Of a stretch of 64,000 bases of DNA, positions 13,601 through 34,837 are shown in pieces. The position numbers were made by a program, and so were the translations under genes. The notes below the pieces were generated by a model, which did no database searches, was not told the DNA's origin, and was given only the letters and a program-made list of their open reading frames with translations. How positions within the stretch are numbered: the stretch's first letter is position 1; each line of letters begins with the position of its first letter. Origin of the DNA: Cristatella mucedo (lineage: Eukaryota; Bryozoa; Phylactolaemata; Cristatellidae); assembly GCA_009760855.2 (NCBI GenBank), contig WPIO01000008.1:7682501-7746500 (forward strand), in the 5' to 3' direction.

Positions 13601-16600
13601 ACAACTGCTCGTGTGAATGGTCAACGCCCACCAATGCTTAGAGTGATGAGGCGGGTTGACAAAAAGCTCATTCTAGCTCCAAAGGAATTCTCTGGCGAGA
13701 CAGAAAAGAAAAGGCTGGCTGCATCCGATTCGCTTGGCCAGCCAGATGTGCTTGCAACGAGGCTTTAGGATCGAGCCCCCAGCTGACACGTCCGCAGCTC
13801 CGATTAAACCGAAGCTCTGCTCTAGCTGCTTTTTCATAGGTGGCGGAGATAAGCGATTACTCCGACTGGGTCTTGGCCTAGCGGCAAGGCGCGAGCGCTA
13901 AGCAACCCAGGTCCTTCACCTTCGAGTCCGGCAGCTGCCACTTTCTTTGCTGCCCCCTGCAGGCGGTGGCAGAGGCAAACGTCGATACAACTCTTCGGTT
14001 GCCATGTAAATGACGCCATTGAACAGGCCAAGCTCTACTTTTTTCCCCACAGAAACTTGGACGGCCCAAGTGCACCAAAGCAAAATCTCAGGCTACGAGC
14101 TTCGAGAGGGCTACGGCCGCGCTGACCTAGTAGCGGACGGTTTCGTGAACGCCAGTCAGCAGCACGGCAAAAGCTACAGAGCACACGGTGGCTGCAGCGC
14201 AGCACAGCACCCGACTGACCGAAGCGCCTCCGTCCAGCGCCGACCACGCCTCGGCCCGGCCTGGCATGATCACGAGGTCGGCCGACACAGCAGCCACGTC
14301 GAGTGGAATGTGCACGACTTCGGCAGTGAAGTTCTGCAGAAACGCGACAGCGGCAGGATGGAGGCGTGCGCATGCTCCAAGCTTGGCGAGCGCGCGGCGA
14401 GCTCGGTCGAGGACCGGCTTGCTTCGTGCGTCGCCCGCTCGCTCGCTGTGCCTGGCGCAGCGGCTCACCGCATTGCCCATCCACTCGAGAAGCTCCTCTT
14501 CGAGACGCTCGAAAGCGGCGGTGGCAGCGGCGGCTGTGCCTCCATCGCCCTCGGTTCGCAGCCAGCGCGAACCCTGCTGGGCAGCAGCGGCTGCAGCATG
14601 GGCAGCTCCGGGCACGGCCGTCACCACGGCGACGTATAGCAAACGACCCTTTGCGCTGGCGACGATATCTCGCACCGTCTCGCGTGTGTCACCGGCCACG
14701 GCCGAAGCTGTGACGAAGACGGCCTTCTGGCAGCCAGCGGGCACGACCTGTGACGATGAGGCTGCAGGTCAGGGGGTCGAGCATCCTGTGGGCGGGCGGT
14801 CGGCTTGTTGGCAGCTAATGGCATGGATCAGGCTTCCCGGAAGCCTGGCTTCACCGTGGCATGCTACGCAGCCAGCGAGCAGCATTAGGCTGTGCCCAGG
14901 CAAACGGGGAGGGAAGGAGGGGTGGACAGGCAACCTTCGGTAAGACTACCAACACTCGGCTCAAACCGATCGAGCCACTCTGGCGGGCGGATGCCCTCCG
15001 GATGCAAAGCTATTTGCAACTCGCCTGTACCTTACAACGAACATTGCTGGGCCAGAACAGGCTGTCGATGCTGTGCAACAGCTATCAATTCTATAAAGAG
15101 CACAAGTGGGAGCCGGCATGATGCCGCCGTGCTATCGATAAACCACGAACTAAACTGTGGCATCTGGTGCTGCAAACGACCTTCGTGCGACCGGGCACTC
15201 GACACGGTGGACAGCAGTGGTCTGACAGTGGCTGCCGTTCACGGTTGGATAGGCACCAACAGCCGAGAGTTACTGGGCGTGCAGCAGCAGCAGCAGCTGC
15301 TGCTGCCGGGTAGCTCCTGAAATCATGCTAGCATTTCACATGCACCCAGAACCTTGTAGCACACGACTCGACCTGTACAGACGGTGTCATTCACAGGCTC
15401 GGACATGCTGCAACAGCAGCCACCTTTCAGTCCCAAGCCTTCCAGCGATTTCTGGAGAACTGTTCAAATTGCCACTCCTTAGGAATGCAGGCTTAGATAG
15501 AGTTTCTCGACTTGTTTTGCTCGATCTTCCAGCAGCTGTTCATACTATCGATTGCCAAGTCCTTCTCAAGGGCCTCTCGTCTCGTCTCCTGGGCATCACT
15601 GGTACTGAACTGCAATGGTTTAAGTGATATCTCACTAGGAGAATACAGGGAGCTGATGTGAACAGACATATATCATCCAAGGAATGACTGGAGTATGGAA
15701 GGCCTCGGGGCTCTGTGCTTGGTCTGGTTCTTTTCAGTTTATATTCTCCCTCTTGCCAAAGTGATTGCCAGGCACGATCAAGGCTTTCACTTCTATACAG
15801 ATGACACTCAGCTGTAATTTTGCTTCGATCACTCCCAGCCCTCCAGCACATTGAATTCTCTCCTCCCTTGCTCCATGTATTAAATATATCCACACATGGA
15901 TGGCCATATTCTTAAATTGAATGATAATAAAACCAATTTAATTGTTATTGGCAAATCAAATATGATTTAGAAAATGCAAAGGTTAACTCTCACAATCGGT
16001 TCTGCCAGCATATTTCCTGTTGAATCTGCACGAAATATAGGTGTCCTTCTCTAAAGTGGCCTTTAGTTAGACGACCACATAATTCCACAGTCAAGTCTGC
16101 CTACTTTCAGCAACATAACATTGCTAAAATTCGGGCTTGCTTAGACAGGCATACTACATCCAAATTGGTCCATGCATTTGTGACAACTCGTCTTGATTTC
16201 TGTATTCCGAACAGCATCGATGTCAAAGGTCTTGAGGTTTGTGATTCACAGATAATTTTAGACGATGAGGGGGCACACACGGTAGGCTGAATGAGATCTG
16301 CATGTGGTCAGGTAAGTAGGATTTGGTAATAATTGGTGATGACGAAGTGCAATTGTACGAGAAAATTTGGTTGAGTGTGTGACCTCTTTGTGAGTGTGTG
16401 TGTGTGTGTGTGTGTGTGCAGCACGAGTGTCAGCGCTAATGAGTACGAGTGTTCATTCCACTAGAGTCCTTCGGCGGCAAGCACAAGTCTCATCTTTGCA
16501 ACCGTGCTGCTGCTAGCGTACCATTTGTATGTGCAATGCAGGCAAAAGTTAATCAAGCCTGTGCAAAGCCGAGCACTTGAAAGAACCTACACCCAACAGG

Positions 16601-17081
16601 AGACACCTAGCACAATGTATTTAGATGAGCAGACGGTAAAAATTCACCAAGGAAAAAATAAAACAGAGCAACAAGGAAAGCCTGATTTTGCCGTGTGGCA
16701 GAGCTTGATTATATGACAAGTTTACGGCTGCTGCTGGATCATCCACCAGCAAACAAGAGCCTGGCCTACCACCCACCCACTCTAAGCAGAATCATTTGCA
16801 CGGCCTCACCATTTCATGACCACTTTTTCAGTTAGTTACATAATCAAAGAAATTTGGCAGAGATCAACAAAGAGCAATATGAAAATCAGTTGACAGTGTG
16901 TGCTGCACACTTTGGAAGCATGGGAACCAGAGGCTCGGTCTCCAATAGTCCTAGTTCGTTAGAGGCGCAAGAGGGAGTTCTGCAAGTTGGTCAACCAAAC
17001 GTTGGACAACCACAAGTTGGGCACAGCAAATGTGGCTAGATACGATAGATATGCTTAGTGATGGTCTTCAGACTACTTGGC

Positions 17082-17143
<62 letters not shown>

Positions 17144-17624
17144 CAGAGAGACAGAGAGAGCAAAGCAGTAGGCAGCCTCGCTGCCAGCCCACACCTCCTG
17201 GCACTTTCCTTGGTGACTGGTTGCAGACAGCACGCAGGATGCACATTCGAATAGCTAACGGTAGCGCTGCCAGCGAGTGCTATCCTGGCAAGGCGCCATG
17301 CGGCAGGGGGCACTGCTGCGAGCCCACTGCCGCAGGAGCATCGCTGGCTGCAACCAGGCAGTGCTCTGCACCCTGCACCCCAACCCACAGCAGACATCTC
17401 GGTCTCGAGGTGGGCTAGCAGAGGATGCAGCTCGCGAGGGTTACCTCAAACGGCGACAGCTCGGCCACGTGAAGTGCGCCGGCAGCCAGCAGACGCTCGA
17501 GGCCACCGTTCCAGTGAAGCGCCTCTGCGGCGCCGCGGTCCAGGTACACGCTGGCGTTCTTCACCGAGCCGCACACCGCTCGCCAGGCCTTGTGTGCCAG
17601 GGCTCTGACGTCCACCGCAGCCAT
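1109..17624 (-). CDS. SCFD2: SCFD2, Sec1 family domain-containing protein 2 (11 exons)
   Basis: Exons in transcript order: 17624-17445, 14747-14220, 12560-12423, 12280-12108, 11691-11410, 11128-10865, 9810-9711, 9284-9121, 6140-5934, 3001-2857 and, tentatively, 1333-1109. All junctions are GT-AG and all phases agree, giving 801 aa (727 without the last exon; human SCFD2 is 684). Family landmarks appear in order: SVYLDRGAAEALHW at the N-terminus, KAVFVTASAVAGDTRETVRDI, EECYYVG, VLVVDRILDL, CLSPSAAL, LEKVLMQAIGEGE, YSLIQLLGLLVYVTSL, LRAMCSARSAALQQ, DPLLKRLV, SLLKTGLGLF and ILIVFVVGGVTASEVK. SCFD2 is a divergent Sec1/Munc18-like protein; the family is linked to vesicle tethering and SNARE handling. 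Exon third positions are very GC-rich, introns are not. Introns carry LINEs, SINEs and microsatellites. Assignment is from remembered family sequence, not a search. Confidence 0.88.
2010..2290 (-). mobile_element. LINE 3' end, second subfamily, degenerate
   Basis: Aligns by eye with 19.9-20.3 kb: tgcgagagagctcagcgg, tgagccagtaaagctta and gacaggccagacgagct correspond to its gagcaaacgac, ggagccaatgaagttcg and gaccagacgagct. Located in SCFD2 intron 10. Confidence 0.5.
2857..3001 (-). CDS. SCFD2: SCFD2 exon 10
   Basis: Acceptor catttag, donor GTATGC, phase 2 in, phase 0 out. ILIVFVVGGVTASEVKHCREAL is close to the human LILFVVGGVTVSEVKMVKDLV, the most conserved C-terminal segment. Confidence 0.9.
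4270..4745 (+). mobile_element. LINE 3' end, strongly degenerate
   Basis: Landmarks aaacccttcggagataatgc, ccctgacttgacgacc, a tgtacatgttatcactaacc 3' UTR and a tail of (ATT)n. About 1.2 kb before exon 10 of SCFD2. Confidence 0.6.
5435..5580 (-). repeat. tRNA-derived SINE, family A
   Basis: Minus-strand copy: 3' body words gattcagcagcctcatttac and cttgcactgggc, then B box complement actcaaacccacgat. In SCFD2 intron 9. Confidence 0.7.
5934..6140 (-). CDS. SCFD2: SCFD2 exon 9
   Basis: Acceptor gattttgcag, donor GTGAGC, phase 2 both sides. RLDPLLKRLV, DIKHAASS and SLLKTGLG match family motifs YKPLLKQVV, DIEHMSSG and LLKTGFSMF. A glycine/serine linker lies between the last two. Confidence 0.85.
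6590..7075 (+). mobile_element. LINE 3' end interrupted by a SINE
   Basis: The LINE words cgacctgcactggctaccga (to 6623) and cgacttcaggttctgtcgct (from 6811) belong together in intact copies. Here they are separated by about 185 bp of SINE. Confidence 0.75.
6624..6800 (+). repeat. tRNA-derived SINE, family A, inserted in a LINE
   Basis: B box gagttcgagtccttcggcag, then ctgcaagcagtggtgatagc and a TTGAATCAGC end. It interrupts the LINE at 6590-7075. Confidence 0.75.
7085..7260 (+). repeat. tRNA-derived SINE, family A
   Basis: A-box-like tggctcactgggtaa, B box gggttcaaatcctgtgg, then the shared body and end tcaatcagctag. Confidence 0.8.
7373..7533 (-). repeat. tRNA-derived SINE, family A
   Basis: Complete minus-strand copy from tagctgattcaacaggctca to cctcctgagctatcacggc, only 110 bp from the plus-strand copy at 7085-7260. 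Confidence 0.75.
8075..8225 (+). repeat. tRNA-derived SINE, family A
   Basis: B box gggttcgagtcctacag and the complete 3' body (gcaagcggtggtgatagcag, atgaggctgttaaatcagct). Confidence 0.75.
8540..8945 (+). mobile_element. LINE 3' end, degenerate
   Basis: Contains cgacctgcactggctact, tctccagcctacctatctga and aatcctttggagaccgtacc, all landmarks of the same LINE end, with many stops. Confidence 0.7.
9121..9284 (-). CDS. SCFD2: SCFD2 exon 8
   Basis: Acceptor ctcttcgtttcag, donor GTACGA, phase 0 in, phase 2 out. LVQSRLRAMCSARSAALQQ matches the conserved LF.SLRDIAGARSLLKQF segment. The N-terminal half of the exon is alanine-rich and poorly conserved. Confidence 0.75.
9310..9645 (-). mobile_element. 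LINE 3' end, degenerate
   Basis: Minus-strand landmarks: a gagcgctgaatctatttcgt UTR word, ctgactgacttgtggc, and the ctctaggctttagtcgcata and aaggcgcggtgtccgaagga words that correspond to the PRTNLKSFGDRAFSS region. In SCFD2 intron 7. Confidence 0.5.
9711..9810 (-). CDS. SCFD2: SCFD2 exon 7
   Basis: A 100-bp exon. The split glutamate codon (GA|G) restores EYSLIQLLGLLVYVTSLV, which corresponds to the family motif DYSPEExLxLLIYIYS. Acceptor ctgccgcag, donor GTGAGC, phase 2 in, phase 0 out. Confidence 0.85.
9968..10140 (+). repeat. tRNA-derived SINE, family A
   Basis: Full-length: gtcgtgatggcacactaggt, B box gggttcaaatcctgcgg, 3' body, end ttaaatcagctag, then a short (TATGT)n run. In SCFD2 intron 6. 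Confidence 0.85.
10549..10612. repeat. CT microsatellite
   Basis: About 30 CT units in SCFD2 intron 6. Confidence 0.95.
10828..10854. repeat. GA microsatellite
   Basis: (GA)13, complementary to the CT tract 220 bp away and next to the exon 6 donor. Confidence 0.95.
10865..11128 (-). CDS. SCFD2: SCFD2 exon 6
   Basis: Acceptor gctttcag, donor GTAAGG, phase 2 in and out. Carries HCSLLQASLAVCGSL and LDELGQLEKVLMQAIGEGE, matching the conserved LLQ...FE.LL.QSIGE helices. The 26-bp GA microsatellite begins 11 bp past the donor. Confidence 0.85.
11410..11691 (-). CDS. SCFD2: SCFD2 exon 5
   Basis: Acceptor ttgttccag, donor GTTTGT, phase 2 in and out. Carries FGCLSPSAAL, the LHEALLTAKSKVDAL helix (family: LWEALLNTKHKEA) and STSEVLSLVLLFR. 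Confidence 0.85.
12108..12280 (-). CDS. SCFD2: SCFD2 exon 4
   Basis: Starts after acceptor ccgcag in phase 0, so that RRRK joins ATLGGSVLVVDRILDL. This matches the family signature VxVDRxLDL. An upstream pyrimidine-rich acceptor at 12348 looks attractive but breaks the phase with exon 3. Ends CCGGAACA|GTAAGG, phase 2. Confidence 0.85.
12423..12560 (-). CDS. SCFD2: SCFD2 exon 3
   Basis: Forty-six codons, phase 0 at both ends. Begins DLVTALDCFL and contains GVTEECYYVGNASRHVAS, matching the conserved REEC..hG..S.hIA segment. Ends RRRK at donor GTGCTG. The intron that follows is only 142 bp. Confidence 0.8.
13020..13400 (-). mobile_element. LINE 3' end, degenerate
   Basis: Minus-strand words match other copies: taggggatgtcgtgacctta, tcgaacctttgggagcacgc, gaagccagtgcaggccgatg and agacaagcctggcagcagag. 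In SCFD2 intron 2. Confidence 0.65.
13866..14032 (+). repeat. tRNA-derived SINE, family A, degenerate
   Basis: Starts gtcttggcctagcggcaagg; B box ccttcgagtccggcagc; body ctgcaggcggtggcagaggc. In SCFD2 intron 2. Confidence 0.6.
14220..14747 (-). CDS. SCFD2: SCFD2 exon 2
   Basis: The largest exon, 176 codons, phase 0 at both ends (acceptor tcacag, donor GTCAGT). Holds the KAVFV...ETVRDI strand-helix of the Sec1-like fold and, near its end, the HIPLDVAAVSADLVIMP stretch. Alanine-rich insertions relative to human SCFD2. Several long open frames on the opposite strand here are GC-driven shadows. Confidence 0.85.
15460..16235 (+). pseudogene. LINE reverse-transcriptase core fragment, degenerate
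   Basis: Frames with stops and shifts read VLLDLPAAVHTIDCQVLLKGLSS and GITGTELQWFK (motif LxDLSAAFDTIDH), then GSVLG and FSLYILPLAKV, and FYTDDTQL at about 15794, the altered YADD catalytic box. It continues into the KLVHAFVTSRLDFC region. This is the only catalytic RT piece in the window. It sits in SCFD2 intron 1 in antisense. Confidence 0.75.
16388..16420. repeat. GT microsatellite
   Basis: Short (GT)n in SCFD2 intron 1. Confidence 0.9.
17084..17160. repeat. compound AT/GA microsatellite
   Basis: (AT)19 passing directly into (GA)n with CAGA interruptions; in SCFD2 intron 1. Confidence 0.95.
17445..17624 (-). CDS. SCFD2: SCFD2 exon 1
   Basis: Sixty codons from an ATG in a good context (ggccATGG), ending at donor GTAACC in phase 0. 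The start is chosen because the SCFD2 N-terminus begins about 20 residues before the VYLD motif; the open frame continues upstream to 17768 but that part looks like 5' UTR. Contains VYLDRGAAEALHW, the best conserved N-terminal stretch of the family. Confidence 0.85.
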
Positions 17625-19024
17625 GGCCAGCTCACGACCGATCTTGAGACCTGCCGCCAGAGAGCTAGAGATATAAGAGCAGCCGTCCCAAGAGCACGCT
17701 AGCTCGAGAAAACAAGATCCGCCCGGCGAGCGGGCACGAACTTCGCTGCTGCTCTGGTCTCTGGACACAAGAGCAGGCGCATCGCTTCACTTGTGCCTCA
17801 GCATCACCAGAGAGGCCCCCTCCAGCAAGTCACTCGATCGGCGAAGAGGGGGCCCGGTTCCACGACTTGTCACTTGCACGTATGCCAATTCACCGTACGA
17901 GACATCGTGTTGCAAGCAGGGGATTGGAGCAAGGGATTGAAAGCAGGAGTCGGAATCACCTGGCGATTGACCCTCAAACGCTGTGCCAGCTGTGAGGGCA
18001 CTCGGCGAGCCCACCGGCGGTGGGATCCCAGCAGAGCCCAATAACGACCATCAGATTTCTTTAATACAGCACTGTCGCTGTACCAAGGTGACCGCTCGAA
18101 AGTTGTAGCAACAAGGACAGGGACCCCACGTGCCACCCAAATGCCACCATACGAAACTCCTGCTCCTTTCACTTCGAGGCTTCGGTACGCGCCGTCTGCC
18201 AGAAATCCGTCACGTTAACCACGATCAGACATCGAATTCGGTGGGCGCGCAAAGCAGCCGCACGCTGTCTCACATTCTTACTCGGGAAACGTTGCTAGCC
18301 GAGCCCCGAGCCGGCTATTTCGGCACGAGCTGGCGTCGATGGACCGTTGCCGGTAAGCAACGCACGGTAACTCGTTCCTTGAATGAAAGCGATGCTCCTT
18401 CATCGCGCTTGCGACATATAAAAGCGCAATCGTACGCCGGCCAAGAGGAAATGCGATGAAAGTCTAGAGGGCAGATGGAAGGCAGGACGGCCAGTCCGTT
18501 TGCGGGCGACGTATTCTTACCTTGACATTGGTATTTGCGGTGGGCGGGACTATTGGCGCGGCACCGAGTCAACTGTTGTGCAAGCCACTCAATCTCCCCC
18601 CTCCCCACCCACTACCCCCCCCCATCCATATACTTACGTCTATATGTTCAAACTCGCTGTAAGAAAATCAATATCCAAGGGTTAGTTATATCGTTATGAC
18701 GCTATGAGCGCCCGAGCGACCATCACTACTTTCAGGTAGCTGCAAAACGCGTGCAATGTGCAAAGACCTGACGTTCGCAATACGTCAACGATAACGAAAC
18801 AGTGCTCGTCATTCTGTACCAAGCGCTAAAGAAAATACCGAAGTAGAAAAGCACGAACAATAGCCTTAATATTAAGGCAGATGCGACAGGTGGGTTCCAG
18901 CAGACTCATTGACAAGCTCGCAGCAGTTCCCACTCACAACCAGGACTCCCGACCGTCAGACCGTTAATCCAAGAGGGCAACTGCGGTTAAGCATGTGCCT
19001 TATGTAATGGTCAGGTCGTAAGTC

Positions 19025-19760
19025 ATACCACATCTAAATTGGTCCATGCATTTGTGACATCCCGTCTTGATTTCTGTAACCCACTGCTTGCTGGTCTACC
19101 GGCTGTGCTCTCAGGCGGTTACAGCTGGTGCAAAACTCTGCAGCGACGCTTGTCTGTCGCGAGCACCAAAGTTTCCACATTACACCACTTCTCGCCGACC
19201 TTGACTGGGACACGGTCAAGCGATGCATCGACTTCAAAGTTCTGTCACTCACTTTTAGGTCCCTTCATTCTTTGGCAGCAGCCTACTTATAAGATCTACT
19301 CTTCCCCCTCCCCACCAGGCTAACCATCGTCACACGAGCTTTTCGGAATCTAACTGTAAACCCATACCTCGTACAATTCTCAAATCTTTTGGAGTCCGTG
19401 TCTTTAGTTCGTACGCTCCCAGAGCCTGGAACCCACTCCCGACTTGCGTCACGATATCTCCTTACGCGTTCACATATAAAAAGAAACAAAAAACGCACCT
19501 ATTTAGGACAGCATTTAGCGGGTCCCTGCGATTCTTCCTTGCTGCGCTTATGCGTGCTGGCACTGTGGATGCCGCTACTAATTATACTTGCATGCTGACC
19601 CCGTTCATGTCGCCTCACCCCTAACCATGTTATTCTTGTTGTGTATTGAGCACGCTACCACTAACCATTCAATCGTGCTTCCTTTGCAGCAAATGTAAAG
19701 TGCCTAGAAAGATATTGAGTTCTCCGAGGACGCTATATCAAATGTATTATTATTATCATT
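19025..19760 (+). mobile_element. LINE 3' end, degenerate
   Basis: Reads LVHAFVTSRLDFCNPLLAGLP, then frameshifted LQLVQNSA, PSYLS and FGVRVFSSYAPRAWNPLP equivalents, and the shared 3' UTR with an ATT-rich tail at 19740-19765. Confidence 0.8.
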
Positions 19761-19879
19761 ATCATACAATAATCTCGTTCTTACATAATCATAATCGCGC
19801 TACCGGTTAGTAGGAACTCTGGCTAGTAAATTGCACTGGATCATGCACAGGTAAGCACCAAAAAGCCAAGTCAGGAACA

Positions 19880-20330
19880 AAAAAGACCGGTTCGTTGATG
19901 CGAAATGAAAGCTGAAGCGATTTAGAGGCGTATGGCTGTACATGAACGGAGTCTTACTTTAAATGAGTGGAGACTTGCTGGAAATCGTACCACGTAGTCA
20001 CTGCAGGTACTGACAGTAGCCGGAAGCAGGTTTCAAGCTCTCGGTGCATATGAGCTTAAGGCTCGGTTGTGAATAGATTTCAATCAAGTGCGAGGGGATG
20101 ACGACAAGATGCTGAGGAGCGGGTGTCACGAGAGCAAACGACTGAAGGAGCAACGAGGTCAGTTAGGTATTCCAGTAAGACAGACAGGGAATATTGATCT
20201 AGATTCTATACTTACTAAGGAGCCAATGAAGTTCGGAAAGAAGGGGTACGATGTGGTAGCTACGCCACTTTCGACGGACCAGACCAGACGAGCTGCCGAG
20301 TTGCGCAACAGTAGCAGACGATTAATGGGC
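19880..20330 (-). mobile_element. LINE 3' end, second subfamily
   Basis: Minus-strand frame reads LLLRNSAARLVW and SLVSIESRSIF, the counterpart of LQLVQNSAARLV...RIDFKVL but diverged. It shares a layout with the degenerate copy at 2.0-2.3 kb. Confidence 0.6.
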
Positions 20331-20768
20331 ACTGGCCGTAAGAGCTTCGATTTTACAGCGGGTAAGCGAGATGCCAGACTGTTTTCCAGGCTTCTTTGCC
20401 CGAGCAATTCCCCGCCGATATTCGGGAGTACCATTCTATAGATACTCGCACGTTCTTAAGCCGAAGCTGACGTGCGGATAATCGCGCGGCCGCCGGCAGA
20501 CCAGGAAATACGCTACTAGTCGAGTTTCCGCGGATAATTCCCGCAGCCCTTTAGTAGCAGTGAGCGGCCCAACCGTACTTGAGGTTTGACACACCCTGCG
20601 CATTCTATAAAAATGCATATATTTATTAATTTATTCAAGTAGATCGCTATACATATGTAGATAGTAACCTAATACACAAGTTGCGGAAGTCGTAGTAGGT
20701 GCTGCTGAGAGACGGCCATTTTACTCCGTGTTTATTTCAACCTGAATTGCTGCACGTGCTTTAACGGA

Positions 20769-32482
<11,714 letters not shown>

Positions 32483-32890
32483 TCGCGAAGGGTTCGTCGA
32501 GAAAGTTAGTCGTTACGCAATTCTTATGATGCAGTATCCGATTCTCAGTGAAGTATGCAAATCGGAAATTCGCTCTTGGAGCTCTTTTGGTGGACAGGGC
32601 TTGCGAGGCCAGCGAGCATCGAATCTGCTGCACACATGTTCGACGAGTCACCCCTTAGCAGGGCCTTCCCGTAAGCTGAGTACGGAAGTGTTAAGATTGA
32701 GCGACTTACCGCCAATTTCATAAACGTATTCAAAAGGATCGTTAAGAAATTTTTGAATTCTTGAACAAGCCGTGCACCTTTTGCAACCTTCTTTTATTGG
32801 AAACGACTTCGCGTTGGTATACCATTACGACTTTTTGTAGCACCGGATCTTAAGTTTTACGTACAAACGGCAACGCACAAGCGTCGAAAG

Positions 32891-32989
<99 letters not shown>

Positions 32990-33074
32990 TCCCTCTCCCT
33001 CTCCCTCTCCCTCTCCCCCTCTCTCCCTCTCTCTCTCTCTCTCTCCCTCTCTCTTCTCTCTCTCTCTCTCTCTG
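32891..33074. repeat. CT microsatellite
   Basis: About 180 bp of (CT)n with CTCCCT interruptions. Confidence 0.95.
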
Positions 33075-33085
33075 CTGTATGACAG

Positions 33086-33091
33086 AATAAA
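33086..33091 (+). terminator. AATAAA, possible polyadenylation signal of the THAP gene
   Basis: Lies about 600 bp after the proposed THAP stop codon, just beyond a long CT microsatellite. Assignment is by position only. Confidence 0.25.
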
Positions 33092-34374
33092 GTTAAACTA
33101 GCCCCAAAGCACTGCAAGTGAGTCGTCGAAACGGTGCAAAGCTATGCAGACGATAGCTGAGAATGCATATTCAGTGAGAACAATTCCGTGTCTGATCGTG
33201 TATTCTACACACGTAAAGAGCCACATCTGAACAGTAAGAAAGCTGGCAGGCCAAGTATGAAACATACGCAGCAATGTTTTAGTTTTCATAGATCATTAGG
33301 CATGCGGCTCTTTATACTCAAGTCAGGAACCGCTATTTAAACTTCTCGCTCCCTGCAAGCAGCACAATCTACCACGAACCAGGCAAAGTTTCACGTTCGG
33401 AAAACGTTCGCAAAACAGAAATGCTTTCGCATCGACGCATAATTGCCCACACGCCGGCTTCCGTCGGTCACCAGACCCCCACCACGGGAACTTAAACTTT
33501 CCGATTAAGATTATTGACTCGCTATCCCCTTAAGCAACTTTGCAGAACACGAAGGCAGGTAAGAACACGGTGCCAGGGGAAGCTTCGTCGCGGCGAGTTC
33601 GTTCGCCAAAAGTAGGCCGCACGTAGCACGTGTCAAACTCGGTTCGTGACATTTTTTCTTCAGAAAGACAGTCGAGTAACCGCCTCGGAAGCCCGGGCGA
33701 GGCGGAAGGCAGGCTCGCTTGTCTAAGGTAAAATGAATACAAATAAATTGGCGACGATGCAGAGGACAGCTCGGAGGATCGAGTCGCTGGGTGGCTGAGG
33801 CTCGAGACGCCACCTCCGAGTCTGAACTTCGCTGCTGCCATCGCATGACGTCGTCACGTTAAGTCACGTTTCGGGCCTCTTCATCGATCATCCGCCGTCC
33901 GCGCTGTGGATGACGGGGAGAGCTAGCCTTTGGCCGAGGCATCGATGCCAGCTCAAGGGAGAAAGAAAGATCGCGGCCCAGGGTGAAATCGTCGCCGGCG
34001 GACTCGCCATCCGTCCAAACCAAACAGAAGCCAGCTTTCGCGACGTTAAGCGACCAATTGTGGGCGTGAGGGTTCTCCCGATGCGTCATGCGTTCTCGCG
34101 ATGCGTCATGCGCCGCGCCCCCCCCCCCCCGTGCCTGGTTAGCTACCACTGGCAAGTAAGGCCAGCGGCATACGGCCGCTCTCGCGTGGTGTATATGATT
34201 CTGTAATTGGCCGCCGGACGCGTCGATTTTTGCCCGTAGCCGGCTGCTGGGAGCCGACTTTCGAGCCTACCGCCCCCCGTGGCTCGACATACCGCGGAAT
34301 GTGCCTGGAGGTAGCAGGCCGCTCGGTGGTCCTCGAAGTCGCATATGCTGTATGCGTGCCACCTGTGAACGCGT

Positions 34375-34490
34375 GCACCTGTGAACGCGCTACGTTCGTT
34401 GGCACTGTGTCACTTGTCGTTTGATTGTGCTTCCTTTACAGCGAACATAAAGTGCCTGAAAAAGACTAGGTTCTCTGATGGCGCTGTGCA
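34375..34490 (+). mobile_element. LINE 3' UTR fragment
   Basis: Contains gattgtgcttcctttacagc and ggttctctgatggcgctgtg; no RT coding. Confidence 0.55.
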
Positions 34491-34809
34491 TTTTGCACTT
34501 ATTGCTCATGTGTGGGCCTGTACGCTCGCCATACGCTCTCCCCCTCTCTTCATGCCACTTGCTGTGGAGCAGCATACCCGACGGCTGCTACACAGTGTGT
34601 GTACGCTTGCCAGCGTGTCGCCTGCGTACAATACAGCCACCGTGCCACCGTTTCACCCACAACACGTGTGCGGGAGGGGGGTGGGATTAGCCATTCGTTA
34701 TTCTCCATCGTCGAACCACCGCCGCGTGAGCCCCTCACTCACATGAAAGCGATTCGCATACCACGGGGGGGGGGTGAGGGCCGAGGTATTTTTTCCGACT
34801 GCATACGTT

Positions 34810-34837
34810 CACTTCTCGCGGTGCACCGCGAGAAGTG
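34810..34837. repeat. 28-bp perfect palindrome
   Basis: CACTTCTCGCGGTG directly followed by its exact reverse complement, no spacer. Confidence 0.95.

Noticed and set aside
14010-14943. Plus-strand frames of 209 and 251 codons
   Set aside because: Antisense shadows of SCFD2 exon 2, whose GC-rich third positions remove stop codons from the other strand.
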